Source: Leucocoprinus leucothites
Lineage: Eukaryota > Basidiomycota > Agaricomycetes > Agaricales > Agaricaceae
Reading direction: 5' to 3'
Assembly: GCA_013368445.1 (NCBI GenBank)
Contig: JAACJO010000002.1
Span: 124,001-188,000, forward strand
Length of the DNA stretch: 64,000 bases
Below the pieces are notes generated by a model that saw only the letters and a list, made by a program, of their open reading frames with translations, was not told the DNA's origin and did not search any database. A program made the position numbers and the translations under genes. This document shows positions 11,505 to 21,381 of this stretch, piece after piece (position 1 is the stretch's first letter; the number at the start of each line of letters is the position of its first letter).

Positions 11505-11795
11505 AAGACATATGATTTTATACTCAAGACTAGAATTGGGATCCTTTGTCGTGGTCCTTATGGGATCAGTCCACACTGGCACCTCATACCCGCCATCACC
11601 ACAGTTGGTGGATGCGATGTACTCTACTGTTAGATCGGGGTGCTCTCATAGACCCTTCGAGAGAGGCAACACAGCGAGGAAGACAGGTCCTTTCACCTGG
11701 ATTTTCCTCAACGTTTGCGTCCTCGACAGCACCATGTCGGAAAAATTCCTGCGATGATCGGGCATCCGATGTAGTTCCAAGGCTTCGAAGCGAGT
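11505..11795 (-). pseudogene. C-terminal remnant of an F-box gene
   Basis: The minus strand encodes FEALELHRMPDHRRNFSDMV followed by LSRTQTLRKIQVKG and VFLAVLPLSKGL. This is plainly related to the C-terminal part of the F-box protein at 14141-15793 (IENLELHRMPVCHREFSDMV, LSRMQTLKKVEVKG, ALAVLPLSQRL). A TGA at 11646-11648 replaces the Trp codon before EHPDLTVEY, after which the same frame continues through the homologous VPVWTDPIRTTTKD. The N-terminal four fifths, including the F-box, is absent. The break falls where the second unit of the tandem duplication begins, so truncation by the duplication junction explains it. Confidence 0.85.
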
Positions 11796-12176
11796 AAACA
11801 ACATAGCCATGCCTTGGATCGCTTGCCAGACCATGATGCATCGTCTACTTTGAAGACGTAGTGTTACCGCTCTGTCAAAATAATGCGGCGATTTCCAACC
11901 CAGCTTTCTCGCATCTGGGTTGTCAGAAATACACAGGCTTGGAGTGGGCCGCCACGCCGCTGACAAGGCACGCTCTCCACTAGAATGAGGGACTGGTGAC
12001 ATGAGGCTTTAGTTTACTTGTTTCGACGTATGTATGCATATTTTTTTGGAAATACATCGGTGATCATTGCTTGACGATATTCGCTATTTAAGTAGTTACA
12101 TGATAGCAAACTGGCGAAAAGTTGAAATCAATTACTTAAAGTGTCCATTGAGTCGCGCGTGTAAGTATAATAACAG

Positions 12177-13265
12177 TCACACTGCCTGTATAACCTTCTC
12201 TGAATGAACATGTTCCTTAACCTCCTTGTTCTCCTTTGACAACGGTGGCATCCCACAGCCCAAGCAAGCATTGATAACGATCGCCTCTGTAATACAGCCA
12301 ATGATCACGGATGCAAGATCCCACTGTTTTACAACTTCCTCCCCTTGAATATTTATTTGCTCGGCGCGTGCCTGGAATATGAGTAGGAATAAGGTATAAA
12401 CCATGTAAAGAGGCGAGATGATAAATGCGCAACGGCGAATGATCTTCGAAACAAGACAGTTTTAGTATCAAGGACGAGAGGAGGAGGGAAGCCTACGCAC
12501 GGAGTGATCATTTACTTGGGATGATTTTCTCGCCCGAACATACAACATGGTGGAAGTCACCGCAATGTCCACCGCGGCAACAAAGAGAAATGAGCAATAT
12601 GCCATAGAAAGCTTGTTCAAGGTCTCTGCTTCTGCCTCTGCAGGATCTAAATCTGTTACGTATGCCGCTCCTAGCCCTACAAATCCCATGCTCAAAGCTA
12701 GGAGTATGACAACTAGAATAGCATCTGCGATTGCCTTGACATCCCTGATCCAGCCCGGAGTGTTTAACACGATCTTCTCCCGGTACGAAAGAAGTGCCAG
12801 GATACTCGAGGCGAGGAATATGTCTGCAAGAAATACGATCACATTCTGTGCCACCATGAAGCTCACAGACCACCACACGTCTTCAAATGTGGATGTGTTG
12901 TACGTTCGCCCCACGTACGTTGCGTATAAACCGTAGGAAGTGGTAAGAAGTAGCGTCGTCATGAGGAGACAGATGGGAAATATTGGACCAACGCTGTATT
13001 CCAACGTTGCAATAGACGGGGGTACCTTGTTGATTCGCCTGCGTATGTTGGAGAGCGCTATTAATGCTTGTATGGCTGTTATTACAGCGAAGATGACAAT
13101 GAACGCGAACGTAGCGGCGTCAAGGGGCTCAAGGGAGAAATTAGAATCCCCGTCGCCAAACGACCCTCCACCGCCACTACCACCACCACCACGCTTTGCT
13201 GAGATCAAGGAAGGAAGGAATGTGAGGGCGAAGATTAGAATACGAGACACCTGAATCGAGAGCAT
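12177..13265 (-). CDS. 7TM protein with signal peptide and Gly-rich ectodomain, family II, copy 2
   Basis: Exons 13265-12501 and 12443-12177; 343 aa. The frame is open upstream of 13265, but ATG 13265 is chosen because it aligns with the start of copy 1 (MLSIQ in both) and begins a good signal peptide (LIFALTFLPSLISA). A Gly/Ser-rich stretch follows (RGGGGSGGGGSFGDG), then seven helices and the loop IRRRINKVPPSIATLEYSVG, identical over this stretch to copy 1. The donor GTGCGT after VNDHS and the 267 nt second exon match copy 1. The cytosolic tail CGMPPLSKENKEVKEHVHSE is charged. Divergence from copy 1 is greatest in the luminal loops (after TYVGRTYNT and around the third extracellular loop), where receptors usually vary. 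Function unknown. Confidence 0.88.
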
Positions 13266-14140
13266 TGTTGATAAAGAAAAGCTGGAGATGCTGAATGACG
13301 CACTATTTGAACACTTTAGACTAACTCGAAATAGCTGGATAAGGATCGAGAAGAACTTAACTACTCGATGGATGATGACCACCAAAATTAAATTGAAAGC
13401 GATTGGAAAGGCGCATACATTGGCACATGGATGCTGTAACGAATCAGATGAGGAACCGCGGATGTGTGAGTCTCCCTCCTTGTAGAAGAACGGTTCGTTC
13501 TAGCCGTGATGTGATATGTATCATTCACTAGCAGCGTACTTGGAATTAATGGATCCCGAGTGCAGAGGCTGCTGCTCGTCCGAGTGAAGTAACTCGCCAC
13601 AGCACCTAATCGCAAGCTCGTTGTTTGAGGTGTCGTGACTGTCTGCAAGCCATGTTGTCCAGTTCGTCGCTTCGATGAATATATTCTTAGGATAAGATGA
13701 TCAAGAGAGTATTCAAGACGTATCTTCTTGATTAGTTGGGGGAAACTGAAGGATGCCATCTGTCATACGAGAAGAGCGGATGCACCCCGTGGTTCTCAGG
13801 GAACGACAGGGACACGGTTCTGTGTTGGGACCTGCCGAGTTGCGTGCAACACGAGAAAGCCCACGACAATATTCAGGGACGAGATGATTGTGCACGGTGA
13901 ATGGTAAAGGGGGAGAATCATACCACAGGGGAATCTTACGAAAGGGTGAGAAGGGAAGAGAGTTAGCTCTAGACCTACGAGCAATGACCCAGAACACGTC
14001 TATTATTAGTCCATAATCGTTAACTGAAGTAGGTTAGAGCCTATAGCCAGCGTATATAGTGAGAAAACATACAAGAAATTATACTATCATTATTGATACA
14101 TTTGGGAGCATAAACGTGGTAGCCAGCTGGACGTACGCAA
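13266..14140. other. Duplicated spacer; no firm gene
   Basis: Promoter region of family II copy 2 and 3' flank of the F-box gene. A minus-strand frame 14280-14041 (MRLFNTVQVHVDLIVATILF onward, 79 aa, hydrophobic start) overlaps the end of the F-box gene in another frame and lies largely in the extra segment of unit 2. It could be a small secreted or membrane peptide, but nothing else supports it. Confidence 0.35.
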
Positions 14141-15793
14141 TTATAGGTCCGATGTATCACCAACCCCGTGCGTATAATAGCAATCCCCATCCCTACAGCC
14201 CTGACATCTGATACCATGGAAAATAGGATCGTGGCTACAATGAGGTCGACGTGAACCTGCACGGTGTTGAATAACCGCATCTTGACAACGATCAGACTCA
14301 AAACTTGCGCTGTGATCTCTTGTCTTGGTCCTTATCCGATCAGCCCATAATGGCACCTCATCCCCTCCATCGCCACGGTCAGTGGAAGTGATATACTCTA
14401 CTGTCAGGTCCGGATGTTCCCACAGGCGTTGCGAGAGTGGCAAGACGGCGAGAGCGACACCTCCTTTCACCTCAACTTTCTTCAGCGTTTGCATCCTCGA
14501 CAGTACCATGTCGGAAAACTCCCTGTGGCAAACAGGCATCCGATGTAGTTCCAAGTTCTCTATACGAGGAAGGACCGAAGGTGCCCCATAGCATTGAAGG
14601 AAGGAAGTGCGGTTGGAAGGAGGTATGGGAAGTGCTGGGGCAGTCAATAGTCGGTGAAAAGCAGCTGTCGCGTTCAAAACCCTCAACTCCCGGACCTTTC
14701 GGAGTTGCGGGAGCGCCAAAAGTTGGTAGAGCTGGGCTTCGCTCATATGCCGCGAGATGGGCAACCCTCGCATCGTCCTCAGGGTGCATCCAGAACGGCT
14801 GAGAAAAGCGAATAACTCGTGCAAAAACACAGCAGTGTGCCCCTCATCATGCATCTCTCCGACGTCGAGGTATTCGAGATTCGGAGCTGTGAGGGCACTG
14901 ATAATCGGAAGTGGCGACATGCTGAAGTCATAATCGTTGGTGATAGAAAGGTGGCGAAGGCGCTGATGAACGACTTTTATCGTCTCAGGGAAATGGTTTG
15001 CATGATCGTCAGGTTGCGATATCGCAACCTCCAACCTCTCCAACCTCGAGTGAGGGACATCGAGAATCACCATGATCATTCCTAACGACACCGGATATTC
15101 ACACTTGAGCTCCCTCAGATTCGCATGGGGCGGGGCCATGTGCGCGGTGCCGACTTCCAGCTTTTCCAGCCCCGAACAATAGGATATCTCCCACCAGAGG
15201 GCCTCCGTTAGCTGTTGATTCCAATGTTGCCGATCGAAGAAGCGTGCCCTGCGCAACCTCGTGAGGTACGATTCGTAGCCTGGCCTGTTGATAATCGCTT
15301 TGGGACGCTCCCCGGTGCCAAGGATGTCAGCAAATTCAAAATCCACCTCTTCCCACTGGTCCTTGCACTGATAGAGCGAGGTGATCAATTGATGTGTGAG
15401 CTTGGTGATTTGCTTGTCTGTTATCCCAAAAGCTCGTTCAACAAACTGGATCGTCATTCCACGGCCAGCTGTGCGGGATAGCCAGAGGTTGACAAGGGAA
15501 AGCTGTTTGCGGGAAGGCCCCAGGATAAACATGCTCGTCCACAGATCGGCGACCCCCGTAGCAATCCCGCGCCAAGTTCGACAGACATGGGTGAGGGGTA
15601 TGGGGGTAGAAAATGTCTCCTTGGAGTGGCGGACAGTGGGTTTTGACCAGTCGCCAGGAGAGTCAAGGTAGAGATAGGCTTTGAAGATTTGAAGTAGAAC
15701 TTCGGGTGGCAGGTCGTGGATGGTGACAAGGGAGTGGCTGGACTGGAAAGAGTGAACAGTGCTCCAGGCTCTGTTTGAGTGTAGTCGTGGCAT
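14141..15793 (-). CDS. F-box protein with LRR-like C-terminal region
   Basis: Single exon, 550 aa. Residues about 23-90 form an F-box of the Agaricomycete type: HDLPPEVLLQIFKAYLYLDS, a spacer, then PIPLTHVCRTWRGIATGVADLW. The rest has irregular leucine-rich elements (LERLEVAISQ, LRHLSITNDYDF, NLEYLDVGEM, LRKVRELRVL, IENLELHRMPV, LKKVEVKG). F-box proteins link substrates to SCF ubiquitin ligases through Skp1; the substrate is unknown. The last about 55 residues (after RIRTKTRDHSASF) are not shared with the remnant at 11.5-11.8 kb, lie in a segment absent from that copy and are Cys/His-rich; the true end may be shorter or spliced. Its upstream region has TATTTAA about 45 bases before the start. 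Confidence 0.82.
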   Translation of the reverse strand: MPRLHSNRAWSTVHSFQSSHSLVTIHDLPPEVLLQIFKAYLYLDSPGDWSKPTVRHSKETFSTPIPLTHVCRTWRGIATGVADLWTSMFILGPSRKQLSLVNLWLSRTAGRGMTIQFVERAFGITDKQITKLTHQLITSLYQCKDQWEEVDFEFADILGTGERPKAIINRPGYESYLTRLRRARFFDRQHWNQQLTEALWWEISYCSGLEKLEVGTAHMAPPHANLRELKCEYPVSLGMIMVILDVPHSRLERLEVAISQPDDHANHFPETIKVVHQRLRHLSITNDYDFSMSPLPIISALTAPNLEYLDVGEMHDEGHTAVFLHELFAFLSRSGCTLRTMRGLPISRHMSEAQLYQLLALPQLRKVRELRVLNATAAFHRLLTAPALPIPPSNRTSFLQCYGAPSVLPRIENLELHRMPVCHREFSDMVLSRMQTLKKVEVKGGVALAVLPLSQRLWEHPDLTVEYITSTDRGDGGDEVPLWADRIRTKTRDHSASFESDRCQDAVIQHRAGSRRPHCSHDPIFHGIRCQGCRDGDCYYTHGVGDTSDL

Positions 15794-17853
15794 CTTGTGA
15801 AAGGTATTAGTTTGGTAGTTGTGATTAATGCCGGTGTCTATTTAAGCTTACAGCGTATTCTGCCTCGGTCGTATCGGTCGCTCATTCGGTCGATTGTTCA
15901 ACCTCAAGTAGGGCTGCTGATGCTATCTAAAACAAAAGATGGGGTTTGACTAACGCCCATTGTTAACGTGTGTATTAATGTCGCTATGGCATTCGTCAAT
16001 ATGGCATGCATGAGATGCTATTCACTGCTCGGACCTACCACAGTCGCCCGTGAGGAAAGAAAAGAGTTGGGCAGTTATTGTGTCCACATTGCTGCGCTTT
16101 TCACTACCATCATAAACAATGAATAGCCCCGAAACTTGGTTTATCATACGGTTAACAGCCACTTGGTTGACTGAGTCGGAGGTCAAAACAATTGACGATT
16201 ATGACGGGCAGCGCTTAGGGTCTAAGCTTATTGTCAGGCTCGTACCTGTCACGTGCTGTGGATTCAGCGGCTTTAGGGCAGGCGGGCTGCGGCTCGCTTC
16301 ATCCTGGAGTGACTTTGAAGTTGGAACGCTCAACTTGTTATGACTCCAAAAACATGTGGTCACTATCGACCATGTTCAATCTACTACACGCACACTTGAC
16401 TCCTCATTAGGCCCATCCACTGGTTCCGAGTCTCGACTTGGCTGAGCTGTTTTTTTCTCGCCACCCACCTGTATGGATAGGAAGTGCTTGACTTGTCTCT
16501 CGCCGGTTCCTCGACACGTGTCAGTGAGTGCTGGGTTGTGGATGGTGGACCATAGTGGACCATTAATCAGATATTCCTTGGTTTCACAAGAGCGACATGA
16601 ACACTTGGAGGACTTGAGGCTTGTCACGCGGATGAAACCCTTCTTTCATTCCACGAAATTCTCGGTTAGTGCTTAGTCTTGCTTAGTATATACGACATCT
16701 GCACCTACTACCATTACGTTATTTGTCGAGAATTGGCAGCGCCATGGATCTCCCTCTATGAAATGGACTTGGCGGATAAGCGGTCCGACGGCGTCTGGCG
16801 CCACATATCCATGGCTCATGGCCTCAGTCTGGATACCACCGTTTACTCGTCCGGATTAAAACTGCCACATTATCTGTCGATTTTACCGGCCAGCTCCCCT
16901 CTCATCGCCTTAGGTCTTATTTGATCTTCATATGATAGCGTGAAACTCGATGAGTACCTAGTGCAACTACCTGGAGAAAGCTGGACGTGAACATGCGATA
17001 TAGAATAGGCTATTTGCCGTCATAGTAAAACTTTTCCCTCCGTGAGTATCACTTTTGGTTTCATTCACTAGTCCCGGATACTCATGCACCATTCTATCGT
17101 TGGATAGCTGCGACGCCATTAACCCGCCATTCATCATGTTGATGCCTACCTTCTCCTTGACGCCCGCGGCTCCGGTGAGAACCAAAATTCTGAGAGTGTC
17201 TAGTCCGGGCGGTGTCATGACGTGAGATGTACCAACTCAAAGAGTCGTTGTTCATTCATTCGCTTCCACGTCGACTCCACTCGACGCAGTTGCCTTTTTC
17301 GTTGACTGTACTATTGCTCCAGTCCCTATCTTATATACTGTTCACTTGATAAAAAGCTGGCTACGCCGTTAAGGGACAGCAATAGCTGACTGAGTAGCGT
17401 GGAGGCGTTTAACATACACGTCACGTGCAAACAAAGTCTTCGCATCATCTGGACAGATGTTCTTTCTCTGCTCTGCCTTCTGCTTCTCGTCGCTCTCGGA
17501 TATTTTCTGGGATAGGTTGCCGACCCACCCTGCACGTCTAGATGGTCTAGATGAACTCAGCCTATGTACATACACATGTCGCATTCTTGAGAATCTTCTA
17601 GCTCACATGATTCCATTCGTTACTTCAGTCTAGACGTCGACTTACCGACTAGTGTCGACTCGTCGAATAACAAACTACCTATACGAGCCTGGTATCCGCT
17701 TGCAAACGCCTAGCCCCGTCATTCCGCTCTAAGAATGTTCTGGCGTGAACAATTCGAGCTGTCGTTCTCAATACTAAGCGCCACACGGGATGCCTATAAG
17801 GACCCGCGACAGAGTTTCATCCGTTTCTTCCTCATTCACCTCTACCACACATA
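15794..17853. other. Long intergenic region, no firm gene
   Basis: Short frames only. A minus-strand frame 17218-16967 starts MTPPGLDTLRILVLTGAAGV and continues with VHEYPGLVNETKSDTHGG; it looks protein-like and could be a fragment of a lost enzyme gene, but I cannot assign it. TATAAG near 17796 lies about 60 bases upstream of the next gene and may be its TATA box. Confidence 0.35.
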
Positions 17854-18439
17854 ATGTTCTTCTACCACTTTCTCCTCGTCGTCTCTGCGGCCATGACTGT
17901 AATGGCTAACCCTCAGAACGCGGGGTCCTCTCCCGCGAACAGTCCTAGTAACGCCCCCGCTACCGCAGCGCCGAACAGGCAATGTGTACATACAGGTTTA
18001 TATTGCTGTACGTATTCCGGCCTTACATCCTGATTGTTGTAAATGTGCTAATAATTTCGCGTTAGGTAAATCACTCGATAAGCCTAGCAATCTCAGGACA
18101 CAGATGGAACAAGCCGGCATTCAAAATGCCAAATATGTTTCGGATGACCTCACCGTTGGTACAGACTGTGAATGGAGGCCCGCTCCTTGGCTTGGCGGCT
18201 CCAAGTGGTAGGTAGAACAAGCCTCTGAGGCAGACTTCGTTCTGACTTTGTTGCTTTTGTATTATCAGCACTGGTACTACTTCGTGCTGCTGGGGTCCAG
18301 CACTCAAGCGTATGTTTCCCTGTTTCGTGTCGTCTATATGGTACTGATTTAGCTCTCCCCTTCAGAGACTGACAAGACTCGATTGGTGTTCGATTGCATG
18401 AACTTCAAAGATATACCCAAGAAGCCAAAGACCCAGTAA
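17854..18439 (+). CDS. Small secreted cysteine-containing protein
   Basis: Four exons: 17854-17983, 18066-18207, 18269-18309 and 18366-18439; 128 aa. An alternative first donor at 17996 gives 132 aa in the same frame. The N-terminus FFYHFLLVVSAAMTVMA is a signal peptide with a likely cut before NPQ, followed by a Ser/Pro/Ala-rich linker (SSPANSPSNAPATAAPN). The mature part has six Cys: one at the first junction, DC-EWRP, SKC-TGTTSCCW and DC-MNF. The C-terminus is basic (DIPKKPKTQ). Exon 3 is only 41 nt and carries the SCCW motif. Small secreted Cys-rich proteins in basidiomycetes include effectors and cell-wall proteins; I recognise no family. Stop and phases agree through all exons, which supports the model. 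Confidence 0.72.
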
Positions 18440-18717
18440 TTACAAAGTTGTCTCTATTGGAGCCATATACATTTGCTCGTGGATCTCGGTATAAACCTGT
18501 CAAGTAATATAGATAAATGTCATCATTTACTTGACGGGAAATTGTTTCGATCGCTGGGGAGCCCGAGACAACATAGCTCGTTAACACTATTGGTAACTCC
18601 CCCTTGCTTCGCCGTCTCTTAAGCTCCATACTCGGACTTCGAGCAATAACTGAATGGAGTGATCAGATCAACGAAGGTGAACGTTGACACACACTCCAGT
18701 TGCCCGCAGAATAGCCA

Positions 18718-19958
18718 CTAGATGGTCGGAACGCTAATAGGTACAGATCCTGTCGCGACACTAAGTCTTGGAGCCCCAGAAGTCCGAACCGTGACAACAG
18801 TGTTATGATCATGGTCCCACTGGATGGTGCTAAGTTGACGCTCTGTATCCCTGTTCCATGCTCTTCTGGAGAGTACTCGATAGAGCACCAGCAGGTAAGC
18901 AATAATCTAGAGGGACCACAAATCGTTCATAAGTTAACTGGTTTGGTCGCTCGTTTGCTGAACTTACTTCTGAGCCACTGGCCACTGCGGTAAGCACCAT
19001 CAACGCGGGTCTCCGGACGTCGAAAGTAGCAAATGCAATGGCATTTGCAAACCAGACTACGGCTTTAAATGAATAAGACTCAATCAGCATTGCTATGACT
19101 CCCGTATAGCTTGTGGGGTGAGACATAGTCCCTGCTGCATCAAAGGTCAAATACTGTGTAGAAAGTGAAATATAAGACTAACCTAGGAGCCGAGCATGAC
19201 GACGACGTACGACTATCAAGCGCCCTGCCATTAGGAAGAAAGCTAAAATAGTAACTAGTGTATCATAAATAAGGATGGAAGCGCCGATAGCGCCAAGCGT
19301 TGCACTGCTATACCGTGGAACGGCGAGTGGATCCGCGAGTCTCAGGAAGTAAACGTTGTGAAATATATGTAGTCCTGTAGCAAGTTCTGAATATGAGTAA
19401 ACCAGCGGCCAAAGTCATGGGGACCGACCTAGCATTGCTATAAACGCAAAGGTAGCCAACGTGGTAACATGTATGGCGTAAATCGATGCCGTCCAAATGA
19501 CTGAAATGCGCCATATCTAATGTGAAAAGTAATCAGAAACACTTAGGTACGTGATACAAATTCTATACCTCCATGCCAGCGGCTAACGTACTGGTCATCA
19601 AAGGGGCTACAATATTCAATACCACGGATGTCGGTGGTTTTGGCCCTACCAAGCTATTTAGATACGAGATTGCTGCCCCAAGCTGGTCGTTGTGATCGAC
19701 ATAAGCTAAAACAACTGACTGAGTGCTGGTACCAAGCCGTATGGATGACCATAGCACGATCAAGAAGGAGTGGAGGAACAAGAACAGCGTTCGCTTTGGC
19801 CGATCGCCTTTCCTATAGTCCTCGTATAACAACCGCAGGCATAGGCAGTATAAAGCAAAGCCAGTTCCATAGAAGGCCCCATCAATCGTCGTCCAACTGA
19901 CAAGATTTATGGCTTCGAATTGGCGGATCACTGTGTCGGGTTCTTGTTGCAAGTCCAT
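18718..19958 (-). CDS. 7TM membrane protein, family I, copy B
   Basis: Exons 19958-19569, 19516-19429, 19374-19183, 19131-18968 and 18906-18718; 340 aa. Exon 1 (390 nt) and exon 2 (88 nt) have exactly the lengths of copy A. It starts MDLQQEPDTVIRQFEAINLV and carries the family marks: SWTTIDGAFYG, the basic loop YRKGDRPKR, IWRISVIWTAS after helix 3, LIVVRRRHARLLG after helix 5, SYTGVIAMLIESYSFKA and IIAYLLVLYRVLSRRAW. The tail is longer than in copy A and Ser/Thr/Val-rich. In exon 4 the acceptor was chosen at 19132 so that GTMSHPTSYTG aligns with the other copies; an upstream cag at 19135 would add one residue. It is the only family I copy on the minus strand and lies outside both tandem arrays. 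Function unknown. Confidence 0.88.
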
Positions 19959-21381
19959 GGTTATGCATGAAAGGGAGAAAGATTAGACGCGAGCTGCCTG
20001 GAGTATGCTGCTCTTTAGTAGGTTCTCGGTGCTTCAGGAGCGTAGTCGAAAAACGGTCTATGTATGAATCCAGTGCTCCATTTCCATACCCCTTCGGTAC
20101 TAGAGTATATCTGTGCATCCATAAGTGGGATCCTGTGTTCCGGATTCAATCTCGGTGCGGATCCCGCCGAAAGTTTTTAGTGGAGACAGTCAAAGATACA
20201 CTGTCGGAACATAAGCAAATTTGAATGTGTCTGTGCCATGCATTACATACATTTAAGTATAAATACGGCGTTCATGTACGTACAGCTTTGTTGTTTCCAG
20301 GGGCAAGCGAACGGAAGTGAATGTCACTCTATAAACGCCCACTCCACCTATTCCGATGCGTAAGGGCGAGTTCCAACATCAAACCGGAGTCGTCCACATC
20401 AAAGCCAATTTCCGGGTAAATTTGTTTCTGGTTCGCGTATTGAACTTACCAACCCATCGATTGGTACCCAACTCCCGCCCTGATATTCTCATATGACGGT
20501 CCTTCTTCTGCCCGCTAGCGGCAGGCGGATGTTTCAGATACTTCACGACCTCAATATTTTCATGGCTGTTCTTACGGGCGCTGTGCTGGTATCCATCGAG
20601 CTATTCTGCTTAGTGGCTATGCACTACCGTCCTGAATCCGAGTTTGCTGATGGCATCTTCCCGTGATGCTGAAGCGGAACTCTAAAATAGGTCTATTTTC
20701 GCAAACGGAATGAACATCCTTCAGACCCGCGACGACGCTCTACAGCCGTCTCGTCTCGCCTCGCACAGTCCGCAGCCAGCCCCTAAGCTTCGTCATTGTT
20801 GGAGTACACAAGCACAGCACGCAATTTAATACTCAGCGGATGTCCAGTCCGGAATGACAAATTGAATATTGCCAGCGGGTTGCATCAATTATCGTATGTC
20901 GGTGGAACAGCATAGACGAACGAGGCTTCAACAGCTGCGGTCAGAGTACAATATGAGAAGTGTGCTCTTCCACGGCCAGCGGTCTCCGTTATACCTGCAG
21001 AGTTTGATTGGTGATATTAGGAGGCTGGCTTCTGGGTACACGAACGGATGAGGAAATATTTGGCTGAAACCATGAAACAAGGAATTACTCTACGAGGGGA
21101 GACGCATTATGTTTATGCCGATTAGAGGGGACTGCACCACCGCCATGTAACTAGGCCGTGTTTGTCAAGGGAATAGAATCGAGGATGAATTGAGAACGAG
21201 CGTCGAATAACTCAGACTACGCCATCGCTCGAGTCCACACAAGTTCCCTGGATCAATGACGTTGACCCAAAAAATACGATCGTTGATAGGCCTTTCAAGG
21301 TCTAGAGCAGTCCTAGAGTACATGACATTTTATTACACTATCCCGTTGCAAACCTACACCTATGGTGGCAAGAACTACCTT
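19959..21381. other. Intergenic, no gene seen
   Basis: Divergent or terminal flank of the 7TM gene and 3' flank of the F-box gene. The short reading frames show no family resemblance, no repeat stands out, and no splice-consistent model was found. Confidence 0.4.

Larger units (their letters stand above)
9340..11795. repeat. Tandem segmental duplication, unit 1
   Basis: Unit 1 holds, in order, a 3' flank, a complete family II 7TM gene (minus strand), its 5' spacer and the last part of an F-box gene (minus strand). Unit 2, from about 11870 to 14560, has the same order with the F-box gene complete. Similarity also covers the non-coding parts, for example ctataatcgttaattgaag (near 11470) against ccataatcgttaactgaag (near 14010). 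The copies are clearly diverged, so the event is not recent. Confidence 0.7.
11870..14560. repeat. Tandem segmental duplication, unit 2
   Basis: Second copy of the unit described at 9340-11795. It differs from unit 1 by about 200 extra bases near 14100-14310, which lie inside the 3' end of the complete F-box gene and supply its last residues. Both 7TM genes appear intact, so only the F-box part was damaged by the event. Confidence 0.7.

Noticed and set aside
16967..17218. Minus-strand frame with a dehydrogenase-like TGAAGV start
   Set aside because: A glycine motif of this size is not enough; no further exons or conserved motif found, so it is only mentioned in the intergenic entry.
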